Below, in pieces: positions 17,395-27,278 of a DNA stretch of 64,000 nt. How positions within the stretch are numbered: position 1 is the first letter of the stretch; each line of letters opens with the position of its first letter. The notes under the pieces were generated by a model. The model made no database searches and was not told where the DNA came from. It saw only the letters and a program-made list of their open reading frames with translations. This stretch comes from Amycolatopsis aidingensis (GTDB lineage: Bacteria; Actinomycetota; Actinomycetes; Mycobacteriales; Pseudonocardiaceae), in the NCBI RefSeq assembly GCF_018885265.1, contig NZ_CP076538.1, positions 248,001 to 312,000 of the forward strand. Reading direction: 5' to 3'. The position numbers were made by a program, and so were the translations under genes.

Positions 17395-19077
17395 TTGATC
17401 GTCGTCGCTGTCGCAGCGTGGCTCATCCTGGCCGTATTCGTGTTGATCGCCTGGTCCAGGATCAATACCCACAAGGCATGGCGGGTCGGCGCGTTGTCGC
17501 TGGCCTGCGCCTTCTCGCTGGCGCACCAGCTGATGTTCAGCACCGTTGCCGAGGACGCCTACATCAGTTTCCGGTACGCGCTGAACATTGCGGAGGGCAA
17601 CGGGCCGGTATTCAACGCCGGTGAGCGGGTCGAGGGCTACTCGAACTTTCTCTGGGTGATCATCCTCGGGCTGTTGAAAACGGTGTTCGGGCTGGAGATC
17701 GTCGGCTCGGCGGTCGTGCTCGGGGTGCTGTGCACGCTGGGCTGCGTGGTGCTCGCCTACCTGCTGGTCAACCGGGTGGTGGGGCTGGTGCGGCCGGAGG
17801 GCCCCGAGCAGCCGGCCTTCGGCATCGCGGCGGCGGTGCTGACCGCGGGGGCCAGCGGGCTGGCCGCCTACGGCCCTTCCGGCCTGGAGACGCCGCTGTT
17901 CCTGCTGCTGATCCTGGCCCTGTGCCTTGCGGTGACCGCGCGAAGGTTCGTCATTGCCGGGGTGCTGGTGGCGCTGGCCACCATGACCAGGCCGGATGGC
18001 GTGGTGGTCGGCACGATCGTCGGGCTGTGGCTGCTGCTGGCCGCCGCGCGGAAGCGGGCGAGCTGGTGGGCCCCTGCGGGGTACGTGCTCGGCGCGCTCG
18101 TGCTCGCGGTGCCGTGGACCGCCTGGCGGGTGATCTACTACGGGTACCTGATCCCGAACGCGCTGGCCGCGAAGATGGGTGCCCCACTGGGCTGGCAGCT
18201 CGGCCAGGGCTGGGACTACCTCTCCGGTTTCACCCTGGCGCACGAGGGCTTCCTGCTGCTGGCCGCGGCCATGATCGTGGCTCTGCTGCTGGCAAGGCCG
18301 TCGGCCACGGTGCCGGGCAATGCCCTGGCCCGCTCGGTGGTCTGGCTGCTGTTCGCGATCGCCATCGGCTACCTGGCCTTCATCACCTACGCGGGCGGTG
18401 ACTGGATGCCTGCCTGGCGGCTGCTTGCGCCGGTCCCGCCGCTGCTTGCGGTGGCCTCGGCCGCCGCGTACGGGGTGATCCGCAAGGCCGCGGACACTCC
18501 CTCGCCGCGGCCCCGCGGGCGGCTGGCCTACCTGGTGCCGGTGCTGGTGCTGGTGGTGTCCGGCCTGTCCCTGATCGTCTCGACCGTGCACCCGTTGATG
18601 CTCAGCCGGATGCATGCCTGGCGGGACAAGATCGCCGAGATGTCCGAGATCGGTTCCTGGTTCGCCGACCGGTTGCCAGCGGGCACCGTGATCAGCACCT
18701 TCGCCAACGGGGTGCTCTCCTACCGGGCCGGCCCGCAGCTGATCATGGTGGACGTGCTCGGCCTCACCGACGAGCACATCGCCAGGCACGGCAGCCGCAA
18801 TGTGGATCTCGGCCTGATCGGGCATATCACCACCGACTACGACTACGTGGTCAACGTGCGCAGGCCCGCGCTGGCCGTGGTCACCGGCAGCGGCTACTCC
18901 GACCGGCAGCGGTGCGGAGCCGACCCGGTCTACGCAGGCCGCTACCAGGTGGCCACCTTCCGTCGTACCGGTACGGACAAATGGGTGGCGGTGTACCCGC
19001 TGGCCTCCCAGGCCACCAGCCTGATCGAAACCCTGGACGCGGATCCGCGGTTCGAGTACGTGCCCTGCGCGACGTGA
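17395..19077 (+). CDS. AftB-like GT-C membrane glycosyltransferase
   Basis: 560 residues from a TTG at 17395 preceded by GAGGGGTGAGAGG; a GTG at 17299 would add a non-hydrophobic 32-residue extension. An EDAYISFRYALNIAEGNG loop and RVEGYSNFLWV follow the first helices. This is the acidic-loop signature of GT-C arabinofuranosyltransferases such as AftB, which use decaprenyl-phosphoryl-arabinose outside the membrane. About ten helices are followed by a C-terminal extracellular domain. A second AftB-like gene lies at 27279 beside UbiA, in the usual AftB position, so this one is a paralogue of unknown acceptor. Confidence 0.78.
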   Translation: MIVVAVAAWLILAVFVLIAWSRINTHKAWRVGALSLACAFSLAHQLMFSTVAEDAYISFRYALNIAEGNGPVFNAGERVEGYSNFLWVIILGLLKTVFGLEIVGSAVVLGVLCTLGCVVLAYLLVNRVVGLVRPEGPEQPAFGIAAAVLTAGASGLAAYGPSGLETPLFLLLILALCLAVTARRFVIAGVLVALATMTRPDGVVVGTIVGLWLLLAAARKRASWWAPAGYVLGALVLAVPWTAWRVIYYGYLIPNALAAKMGAPLGWQLGQGWDYLSGFTLAHEGFLLLAAAMIVALLLARPSATVPGNALARSVVWLLFAIAIGYLAFITYAGGDWMPAWRLLAPVPPLLAVASAAAYGVIRKAADTPSPRPRGRLAYLVPVLVLVVSGLSLIVSTVHPLMLSRMHAWRDKIAEMSEIGSWFADRLPAGTVISTFANGVLSYRAGPQLIMVDVLGLTDEHIARHGSRNVDLGLIGHITTDYDYVVNVRRPALAVVTGSGYSDRQRCGADPVYAGRYQVATFRRTGTDKWVAVYPLASQATSLIETLDADPRFEYVPCAT

Positions 19078-19122
19078 TCCAGGAAACCTACGCAGCCGTA
19101 GGTTCGACCGGTTACGGTCGCG

Positions 19123-19128
19123 TAGCCT
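19123..19128 (+). promoter_or_regulatory. -10 box TAGCCT, leaderless start
   Basis: TAGCCT lies 6 nt upstream of the PlsC ATG at 19135. No ribosome site is present, so transcription should begin at or next to the start codon. Confidence 0.55.
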
Positions 19129-19134
19129 GGGCTG

Positions 19135-19875
19135 ATGGCTGAGCTCGTATACCCGCCCGTCGTGCTGGCGGCCAAGGCGATGTTCCGGATGCTGGACCTG
19201 CGGCTGCGGGTGGACGGCGCCGAGCACATCCCGGCCGAGGGCGGCGCGGTGATCGCTTGCAACCACGTGAGCTACCTGGACTTCGTGTTCTGCGGGCTCG
19301 GCGCGCAACCGGCAGGCAGGCTGGTGCGGTTCATGGCCAAGCGGGAGATCTTCGCCAACCGGATCGCCGGGCCGCTGATGCGCGGGATGCACCACATCTC
19401 GGTGGACCGCGCCGCAGGCAAGGCCTCCTACGAGGAGGCGGTGCGGCGGCTGCGGGCAGGCGAGGTCGTCGGTGTGTTCCCGGAGGCCACGATCAGCCGG
19501 TCGTTCACGGTGAAAGGGCTCAAGTCCGGTGCGGTGCGGATGGCCGCGGAAGCGGGCGTGCCGGTGGTGCCGATGGCGGTGTGGGGCACCCACCGGCTGT
19601 GGACCAAGGGCAGGCCGCGCACGCTGACCAAACGCCACCTGCCGATCTCCATCCTGGCCGGGGCACCGATGCGGCCCGGCACCGATGAGGACCCCGAGGT
19701 GCTCACCAAGGACCTGCGGGTGCGGATGTCCGGACTGCTGGAGCGGGTCCAGGCGGACTACCCGGAGTCCCCGGCCGATGAGCAGGATCGATGGTGGCTG
19801 CCAGCGCATCTCGGCGGCACCGCGCCCACCCCGGAGCAGGCCGCGGAACTGGACAACCGGCGCCCGGAGTCCTGA
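19135..19875 (+). CDS. PlsC-family 1-acylglycerol-3-phosphate acyltransferase
   Basis: 246 residues. The catalytic NH-x4-D box is NHVSYLD, and the substrate box is VFPEATISRS. VPMAVWGTHRLW matches the fourth PlsC motif. The enzyme would acylate lysophosphatidic acid or a related acceptor at the inner membrane face. Actinomycete envelope regions commonly carry such stand-alone PlsC proteins, some of which modify glycolipids, so the acceptor is open. The ATG follows a -10 box directly, giving a leaderless transcript. Confidence 0.88.
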   Translation: MAELVYPPVVLAAKAMFRMLDLRLRVDGAEHIPAEGGAVIACNHVSYLDFVFCGLGAQPAGRLVRFMAKREIFANRIAGPLMRGMHHISVDRAAGKASYEEAVRRLRAGEVVGVFPEATISRSFTVKGLKSGAVRMAAEAGVPVVPMAVWGTHRLWTKGRPRTLTKRHLPISILAGAPMRPGTDEDPEVLTKDLRVRMSGLLERVQADYPESPADEQDRWWLPAHLGGTAPTPEQAAELDNRRPES

Positions 19876-19904
19876 CCAGGCGCTGGTCAAGAAAGGTGGC
19901 TGCC

Positions 19905-20402
19905 TCAGGTGGTGAACAGCCACCAGTGCACCACCGGGCGGTCCGGGTCGGCCCGGTCGACCAGCACCTTCCGGTTGACCCGCTGCGTGCGGCCCTCGCC
20001 GGGGGCCAGCACATCCTGCCCGGACGCGATCTCGTCCCCGGTGCCGAACTCGAGCCCGTCCACTGGCCGCTGGTGGACCTCCCGGCCCGGGGTCAGTGCC
20101 GTGCTGAACCCGGACCCGGTGAGCATGGCCTCGATCGAGTCCGGCGGGGTGGCGAAGGCCAGCACGTACATATCGTCGATACCGGACTGATGCTGCACCC
20201 CGAGCACCTCGGCGTCCGTCGGGACGGCGAGCCCGCCGAACGCGACCGCCTCCTGGACGACCCCCTGATCGGTGGTTGCGGTCTCCCCTGCCGATCGCTC
20301 CGGCACGCGATCATCCCCGGTCGATCCCTGGCCGCAGCCCGCCAGCGCGAGGGCGGCAAGGGTCACGGCGGCCACCAGCAGCAGTACCGCGGAGTTATCC
20401 AC
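19905..20402 (-). CDS. Putative secreted lipoprotein
   Basis: 165 residues from the GTG at 20402. A hydrophobic stretch ends in the lipobox LALAGC with Cys23, so the mature protein is expected to be lipidated and to face the periplasm-like space. The rest is soluble with no domain I recognise. A GTG at 20459, directly behind the stop of the upstream Cof-type phosphatase gene, would add 19 residues and tighten the coupling; 20402 places the signal peptide at the N-terminus. The two genes are likely co-transcribed. Confidence 0.72.
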   Translation of the reverse strand: MDNSAVLLLVAAVTLAALALAGCGQGSTGDDRVPERSAGETATTDQGVVQEAVAFGGLAVPTDAEVLGVQHQSGIDDMYVLAFATPPDSIEAMLTGSGFSTALTPGREVHQRPVDGLEFGTGDEIASGQDVLAPGEGRTQRVNRKVLVDRADPDRPVVHWWLFTT

Positions 20403-20459
20403 AGTTTTGGGAACAATCCCCAGCGCCTGTGGACAACCTTGGGGACGACCCGTGGCCAC

Positions 20460-21272
20460 CTAGAACCAGCGCTCCAGCACCTGCGCGACACCGTCCTCGG
20501 AGTTGGGCGCGGTCACCTCGTCCGCGGCCGCCCGGACCGCCGGATGCGCGTTGGCCATCGCCACCCCGTGCCCGGCCCAGCCCAGCATGGCCAGGTCGTT
20601 GGGCATGTCCCCGAAGGCGATGACCCGGTCCTGGTCCACCGCAAGGCGCTCGGCCACCTCGGCCAGCCCGGTCGCCTTGGTGATGCCGGGTGCGGACAGC
20701 TCGATCAGCCCGGCGCCGGTGGAAAATGTGATGTTCACCGCATCGCCCAGTGCGGCCTCGGCCGCCGTCACCATCTCGTCCGAGCTCATCCCGGTCTTGC
20801 TCACCAGCAGCTTCACCGCCTTGTGCCCGAGCACCTCGCCGCGCGGCGCGGTCATCCCCTCGCCGTCACCCCACGGGTTGTAGTACTCGTGCTCGATCAC
20901 GAAATGCCGAAGCCCCTGGTCAGCGGCCCGCACCCCAACCCGTTCGGCGGCGAGTCGGCAGCCGGGCAGCGCATGCTCCAGCGCATCGGCCAGGTCGTGC
21001 AACAGCACCGGCTCGAGCCCGTGGAAGCCCAGCACCCGGTCCGCGCCGATGTCGTAGAGCACCGCACCGTTGGCGCACACGGCGTAACCGGTGAGCCCGG
21101 CGGCGCCGGCGATCGGTGGGATCCAGCGCGGTGGCCGCCCGCTGACCAGCACGAACGGCGTTCCATCCGCGATTACCCTATGTACCAGGTCGCGAGTGCG
21201 AGGGCTGAGCTCCTCGGTCGGGGTGAGCAGGGTGCCATCGACGTCCGAGGCGATCAGTTGAGGCTTGTCCAC
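20460..21272 (-). CDS. Cof-type HAD hydrolase
   Basis: 270 residues from the GTG at 21272. Motif I is IASDVDGTLL, motif II is LVSGRPPRW, and motif IV is IAFGDMPNDLAMLGWAG. These and the large C2 cap define Cof/YidA sugar-phosphate phosphatases. The start directly before the conserved strand is preferred over one 57 nt upstream. It heads a short leftward operon with the lipoprotein gene and is divergent from the LLM oxidoreductase. The substrate is unknown. Confidence 0.87.
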   Translation of the reverse strand: MDKPQLIASDVDGTLLTPTEELSPRTRDLVHRVIADGTPFVLVSGRPPRWIPPIAGAAGLTGYAVCANGAVLYDIGADRVLGFHGLEPVLLHDLADALEHALPGCRLAAERVGVRAADQGLRHFVIEHEYYNPWGDGEGMTAPRGEVLGHKAVKLLVSKTGMSSDEMVTAAEAALGDAVNITFSTGAGLIELSAPGITKATGLAEVAERLAVDQDRVIAFGDMPNDLAMLGWAGHGVAMANAHPAVRAAADEVTAPNSEDGVAQVLERWF

Positions 21273-21349
21273 GGATCCATCATCCCGGATGCCGACCGGC
21301 ACCGGCCGATCACCAAGGCCCGTCACCAAGCACTGTCGGCGGTTGCTAC

Positions 21350-21355
21350 TACCTT
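21350..21355 (+). promoter_or_regulatory. -10 box TACCTT, leaderless start
   Basis: TACCTT lies 6 nt before the GTG start at 21362, with no ribosome site between, which fits a leaderless mRNA. Confidence 0.5.
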
Positions 21356-21361
21356 GGCCAC

Positions 21362-22255
21362 GTGCGCGTTGGCATTGTGATCCTTCCGGAAGACCGTTGG
21401 TGGGCAGCGGAGCCCAAGTGGCGAGCGGCCGAGGAGTACGGCTTCGACCACGCCTGGACTTACGACCACCTCGGCTGGAGATCGCTGGTCGACGGGCCGT
21501 GGTTCGACGCCGTCCCCACGCTGACCGCCGCGGCTACGGTCACCTCGCAGCTGCGGCTCGGCACCTTCGTCGCCTCCCCGAACTTCCGCCACCCGGTGCC
21601 GTTCATGCGCGAGCTGAACACCCTGGACGACATCGCCGACGGCCGGATCATCGTCGGGCTCGGCGCGGGATCGGCCGCCTATGACGCGCAGGTACTCGGC
21701 CACCCCGAGCTGTCCGCAGGGCAGCGGGCCGACCGGTTCATCGAGTTCACCGAGGCGCTGGACGGCCTGCTCACCACGGACAAGTTCGACTACCAGGGCA
21801 GCTACTTCAGCGCGGTCGGCGCCCGGAACCTGCCGGGCCCGGTGCAGCGGCCGCGGATGCCCTTCCTGATCGCCGCGAACGGACCCCGCACCATGCGCGT
21901 GGTGACCCGCTTCGGCGGCGGCTGGGTGACCACCGGGCGCCGCTCGGAGTCGATGGCGGAGTGGTGGCGCAGTGTCGGCGAGCTCACCGGGCGGTTCGAG
22001 GAGGTACTCGGGCGCAGCGACCGGGATCCCGCCGATATCCACCGGTACCTGAGCCTGGACGCCGCCCCGCAGTACTCGATGAGCAGCGCGCAGGCCTTCG
22101 CCGACGCCGCGGGCCGGGCGGGTGAGCTCGGGTTCACCGATGTCGTGGCGCACTGGCCGCGCAGCACCGGCCCCTACCAGGGGCACGAGGCGGTGCTGGA
22201 GCAGATCGTCGAGGATGTCCTGCCGGAGTTGCAAGGCTCTAGTCCGACCGGGTGA
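21362..22255 (+). CDS. LLM-class (probably F420-dependent) oxidoreductase
   Basis: 297 residues of luciferase-like TIM barrel. The N-terminus MRVGIVILPEDRWW, the loop WTYDHLGWRS and GRIIVGLGAGSAAYDAQVLG are typical of bacterial LLM flavin enzymes, most of which in actinomycetes use coenzyme F420. The substrate is not predictable. Although LLM proteins share a fold with bacterial luciferase, this one sits about 9 kb from the LuxC/LuxE genes and is separately transcribed, so I do not link it to them. A strong hairpin follows its stop. Confidence 0.85.
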   Translation: MRVGIVILPEDRWWAAEPKWRAAEEYGFDHAWTYDHLGWRSLVDGPWFDAVPTLTAAATVTSQLRLGTFVASPNFRHPVPFMRELNTLDDIADGRIIVGLGAGSAAYDAQVLGHPELSAGQRADRFIEFTEALDGLLTTDKFDYQGSYFSAVGARNLPGPVQRPRMPFLIAANGPRTMRVVTRFGGGWVTTGRRSESMAEWWRSVGELTGRFEEVLGRSDRDPADIHRYLSLDAAPQYSMSSAQAFADAAGRAGELGFTDVVAHWPRSTGPYQGHEAVLEQIVEDVLPELQGSSPTG

Positions 22256-22397
22256 GCCTGGGTTGTTGATGAAACCGGCCCCCACCATGGCGCGTCGACT
22301 CTGACGCACAGGGAGTAACGGTGGGACGGTTCGCCCGCGGCGCGGTCAGATTTCAAGCGGGCGAACGGGTGCTTCCCCGGGGGTGTCGGGGAACCGC

Positions 22398-22440
22398 GGT
22401 TCCCGTGCGGTGGCAGGGGGAGAATCACCGCACGGGAACC
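22398..22440. terminator. Bidirectional hairpin terminator
   Basis: A perfect 15-nt inverted repeat (22398-22412 with 22426-22440, GGTTCCCGTGCGGTG and its complement) with a 13-nt loop lies between two convergent genes. There is no T-run, as is common in high-GC actinomycetes. It probably terminates both transcripts. The remaining intergenic DNA, 22256-22397, shows nothing else. Confidence 0.8.
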
Positions 22441-22468
22441 GTCACTTTCCGGCTTGGCGCTGGAATCC

Positions 22469-24454
22469 TCAGCGCTCGAGCGCGTAGATGACCGCGTGCT
22501 GGTTGCGGTAGACCTCGTTCAGGAACGGCAGCCCGTCCAGGTCGCGCAGGCCCGGCGCTCTCGTCAGGTCGGGCAGTACCGAGCCGGAGCCGAGCAGCAC
22601 ATGCCGGACGTTCAGCCGCCGCACCGCGGCCTGCACCTTCGGGTCGTGCTGGTACTCGCGGAAGTGGGCGGCGAGGTAGGCCGCGTCCGGCGGGACCACG
22701 TTCCCGTCGTAGTGGCCTGCGACCGGCCGGACCCCGGTGATCGCGTACAGCCACGCCGTGCCGTCACTGCGGCCGTTGAGCACCATCTCGCCGGGGTCGG
22801 CCAGCTCGCCCATGCGCAGCATCGCGGCCACTTCGTCCCTGGTCACCGGGATATCGGTGTACCGGGACTCCGGCCAGTTCTGGTAGGCGAAGCCGACCGC
22901 CCTGGCGTTCGCCGTGGTGTAGAAACCGTTGGTGACCACCGCCATGGCCGCGATCAGCAGTGCCGCGCTCGCCATCCCGACGGCGCTGGCCGGAACCCCG
23001 GCCCGCGCCCCGGTCGAGGTGCGCCTGCGCGCCAGCGCGGTGCCGGTGGCCCACTTGGTGAGCAGCCGTTGCACCTCGGCGAGGCCGTGCGCGGCCAGCA
23101 GGCACAGCGGGATGGCCGCCAGCGCCATCAGCCGGTAACGGTCGTTCCACCACGGCCGGGAGAAGGTGATCACCCAGGACAGCCCGCCATAGCTGGCCAC
23201 CAGCACGAAGATCCCGGACAGCAGCAGCGCGGACAGCCCGATCCAGCGCAGCCTGCGCAGGGTGCGGATCATCAGCACCCCGATGAGCAGGCACACCGAC
23301 AGCCAGACCAGCGGCGGGGTGAGGAACTGCCGGAACAGCACCAGCTGGGACACCGCGTCCAGTACCGGGATGTCCGAGGCCCAGGGGTTGTACGGGAAGC
23401 TGCCCGAGCCGAAGCTGACCGCGCCGAGCAGGTGCGGGGCCGCGAGCAGTGCGGCCGCGAGGCCGACCGGGGCCACCCTTGCCAGGTCGGCGAGCGGTTT
23501 GCCCTCCCGGCGCCACCAGCGTTGCAGTACCAGCGGGAAGGCGAACAGGATCGCCCCGACCAGCGCGCTGGTGTGCGCCACCAGCAGACCCACCCCGGCC
23601 AGCGCCAGCACCAGCCCGGTGTCCGGCGCGGGCCTGCGCAGGAACCGGTCCAGCGCGAGCGCGCCGAGCGGGGTGAGCACGATGCCGAGGGCGAACGGCA
23701 GCAGCCCGCTGGACACCGACTCGTACGCGCCGGAGGTGGCCGCACCGGTCACGATGGCCGCGCTGCCCGCCAGCACCGCCCGGCCGCCGAACTGGCGGAC
23801 CATCGCCACCATGGACAGTGCGAACAGGCCCGCGACCGGCACCGTGACCGCGTTCAGCACGGTCGGCACGGCGGCCCCGGACAGGGTGTAGACCAGGCTG
23901 GCGACCAGGTGGTAGCCGTTCGGATAGTAGGAGCCGTCCGGGTACCAGTTGATCGTGCTCATGCCGAACAGCGAGCCGTCGCCGGTCTCGGCGATGTAAC
24001 GGATGCCGTTGGCGTGGTACACGGTGTCCCAGCGCTGGAAGATCGCGCTGGTGCCGCCGGCCGCGGAGAGCACCACGATCACCGAGAGCACGGTCGCCAG
24101 CAGCACGCAGGCCGCGACCGCCAGATGTGCCCGCCTGCTCCACGGCACCGGCGACCGGTCCGGCCGCATGGGGGTCCAGCCGCGCGCCTGCGCCAACCTG
24201 CGCAGGCCCAGCGCGGCCGCGGCGAGCAGCAGCACGACGGCCGCAGCGGTGCCGGGGTTGAACGGCAGCCCGGCAACCGCCAGCCACGGGCCTGCCAGCC
24301 CGGCAGCCAGATATGTGAACAGGGGAGCCATGCCGAACAGTGCCCAGCCGCGGAGACCGGCGGCCCAGCCGAGCAGGCCGCCCGGTAGCAGGAGCACGAC
24401 CAGGTAGATCCCGATCGTGCTGGCGTAGATCCAGATCGAATCCGGTGTTGGCAC
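22469..24454 (-). CDS. DUF6541-type polytopic membrane protein (GT-C-like), copy 3
   Basis: 661 residues from a GTG at 24454 (a TTG at 24463 is equally possible). It closely parallels copy 1: RWDTVYHANGIRYIAETGDG, then NWYPDGSYYPNGYHLVASL, the same helix pattern and a C-terminal soluble domain with EMVLNGRSDGTAWLYAITG. It is therefore a paralogue separated from copy 1 by about 7 kb. It ends at the bidirectional hairpin and is divergent from glf. A polyprenyl-phosphate-sugar transferase acting on the outer leaflet is the likeliest role (inference). Confidence 0.76.
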   Translation of the reverse strand: MPTPDSIWIYASTIGIYLVVLLLPGGLLGWAAGLRGWALFGMAPLFTYLAAGLAGPWLAVAGLPFNPGTAAAVVLLLAAAALGLRRLAQARGWTPMRPDRSPVPWSRRAHLAVAACVLLATVLSVIVVLSAAGGTSAIFQRWDTVYHANGIRYIAETGDGSLFGMSTINWYPDGSYYPNGYHLVASLVYTLSGAAVPTVLNAVTVPVAGLFALSMVAMVRQFGGRAVLAGSAAIVTGAATSGAYESVSSGLLPFALGIVLTPLGALALDRFLRRPAPDTGLVLALAGVGLLVAHTSALVGAILFAFPLVLQRWWRREGKPLADLARVAPVGLAAALLAAPHLLGAVSFGSGSFPYNPWASDIPVLDAVSQLVLFRQFLTPPLVWLSVCLLIGVLMIRTLRRLRWIGLSALLLSGIFVLVASYGGLSWVITFSRPWWNDRYRLMALAAIPLCLLAAHGLAEVQRLLTKWATGTALARRRTSTGARAGVPASAVGMASAALLIAAMAVVTNGFYTTANARAVGFAYQNWPESRYTDIPVTRDEVAAMLRMGELADPGEMVLNGRSDGTAWLYAITGVRPVAGHYDGNVVPPDAAYLAAHFREYQHDPKVQAAVRRLNVRHVLLGSGSVLPDLTRAPGLRDLDGLPFLNEVYRNQHAVIYALER

Positions 24455-24484
24455 TGGTGGCAACTACTTCTACTCGATGGCTAA

Positions 24485-26293
<1,809 letters not shown>

Positions 26294-26297
<4 letters not shown>

Positions 26298-27217
26298 GTG
26301 AGACGACCGAGCGGGTGGAGCCCGCCGTGACCCCGCGCAGGGGCCCGGTGGGCGGTGTGCTGGGCGTGCTGAAGACCGCCCGGCCACGGCAATGGGTGAA
26401 GAACGTCCTGGTCTTCGCGGCGCCGTTCACCGGCGTGCGGCTCGGGGACGGCGGGGTGCTGCTGGACGCGGCGATCGCGTTCGTTGCCTTCTCGCTCGTC
26501 GCCTCCTCGGTGTACCTGATCAACGACGCGGTGGACGTGGAGGCGGACCGGGCGCATCCGACCAAGCGCAACCGGCCGATCGCCGCCGGGATCGTGCCGG
26601 TGCGGGTGGCCTACGCGGCAGCCGTGCTGTTCTTCGCCGGTGGGATGGCGGTCGGCCTGCTCGCCGATCCGAAGCTGCTGATCGTGCTGGGCGTGTACGA
26701 GGCGATCCAGCTGGGGTACTGCTTCGGGTTGAAGCACCAGCCGGTGATCGATCTCGCGATCGTGGGCTCGGGCTTCCTGATGCGGCTGATCGCGGGCGGT
26801 GTCGCGACCGGTATCGCGCTGTCCCAGTGGTTCCTGCTGGTCACCGCGTTCGGCTCGCTGTTCATGGTGGCGGGCAAGCGCTACGCCGAGGTGATGCTGT
26901 TCGAGCGCACCGGGGCGAAGATCCGGTCCTCGCTGAAGAAGTACTCGGCGAGCTACCTGCGCTTCGTCTGGGCCACCTCGGCCGCGATCCTGATCATGTC
27001 CTACTGCCTGTGGGCCTTCGAGCAGCAGCAGCGGGCGCCGGAGTCGGTGTGGGCGGTCATCTCGATCGTTCCGCTGGTGCTCGCGGTGCTGCGGTACGCG
27101 GTGGACGTGGACGGCGGCAACGCGGGCGAGCCGGAGGAGATCGCCCTGCGCGACCGGGTGCTACAGGTGCTCGGTGCCTCCCTGGTGGTGAGCCTCGTCG
27201 TCACCTACTACCTGTGA
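26294..27217 (+). CDS. ubiA: Decaprenyl-phosphate phosphoribosyltransferase (UbiA superfamily)
   Basis: 307 residues, about nine helices. The N-terminus ARPRQWVKNVLVFAAPF and the prenyl-diphosphate/Mg site INDAVDVEADR (N77, D78, D81) with HPTKRNRPIAAG are diagnostic of the Rv3806c group. It transfers phosphoribose from PRPP to decaprenyl phosphate, the first committed step to decaprenyl-phosphoryl-arabinose. It overlaps the PAP2 gene by 4 nt. DprE1/DprE2, which complete the arabinose donor, lie 2 kb downstream on the other strand. Confidence 0.92.
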
Positions 27218-27265
27218 ATAACCAGGCAAAACCTATTAGGTAACAGAAACGTCACAGCTACGCCG

Positions 27266-27271
27266 TACAGT
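27266..27271 (+). promoter_or_regulatory. -10 box TACAGT, leaderless start
   Basis: TACAGT lies 7 nt before the ATG at 27279. It may give the AftB-like gene its own promoter despite the short gap after ubiA. Confidence 0.45.
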
Positions 27272-27278
27272 GGCGTGG

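Noticed and set aside
17323..19923. An 866-residue leftward frame rich in His, Gln, Arg and Gly
   Set aside because: It is antisense to the GT-C and PlsC genes, has shadow-frame composition, and has no motif or ribosome site.
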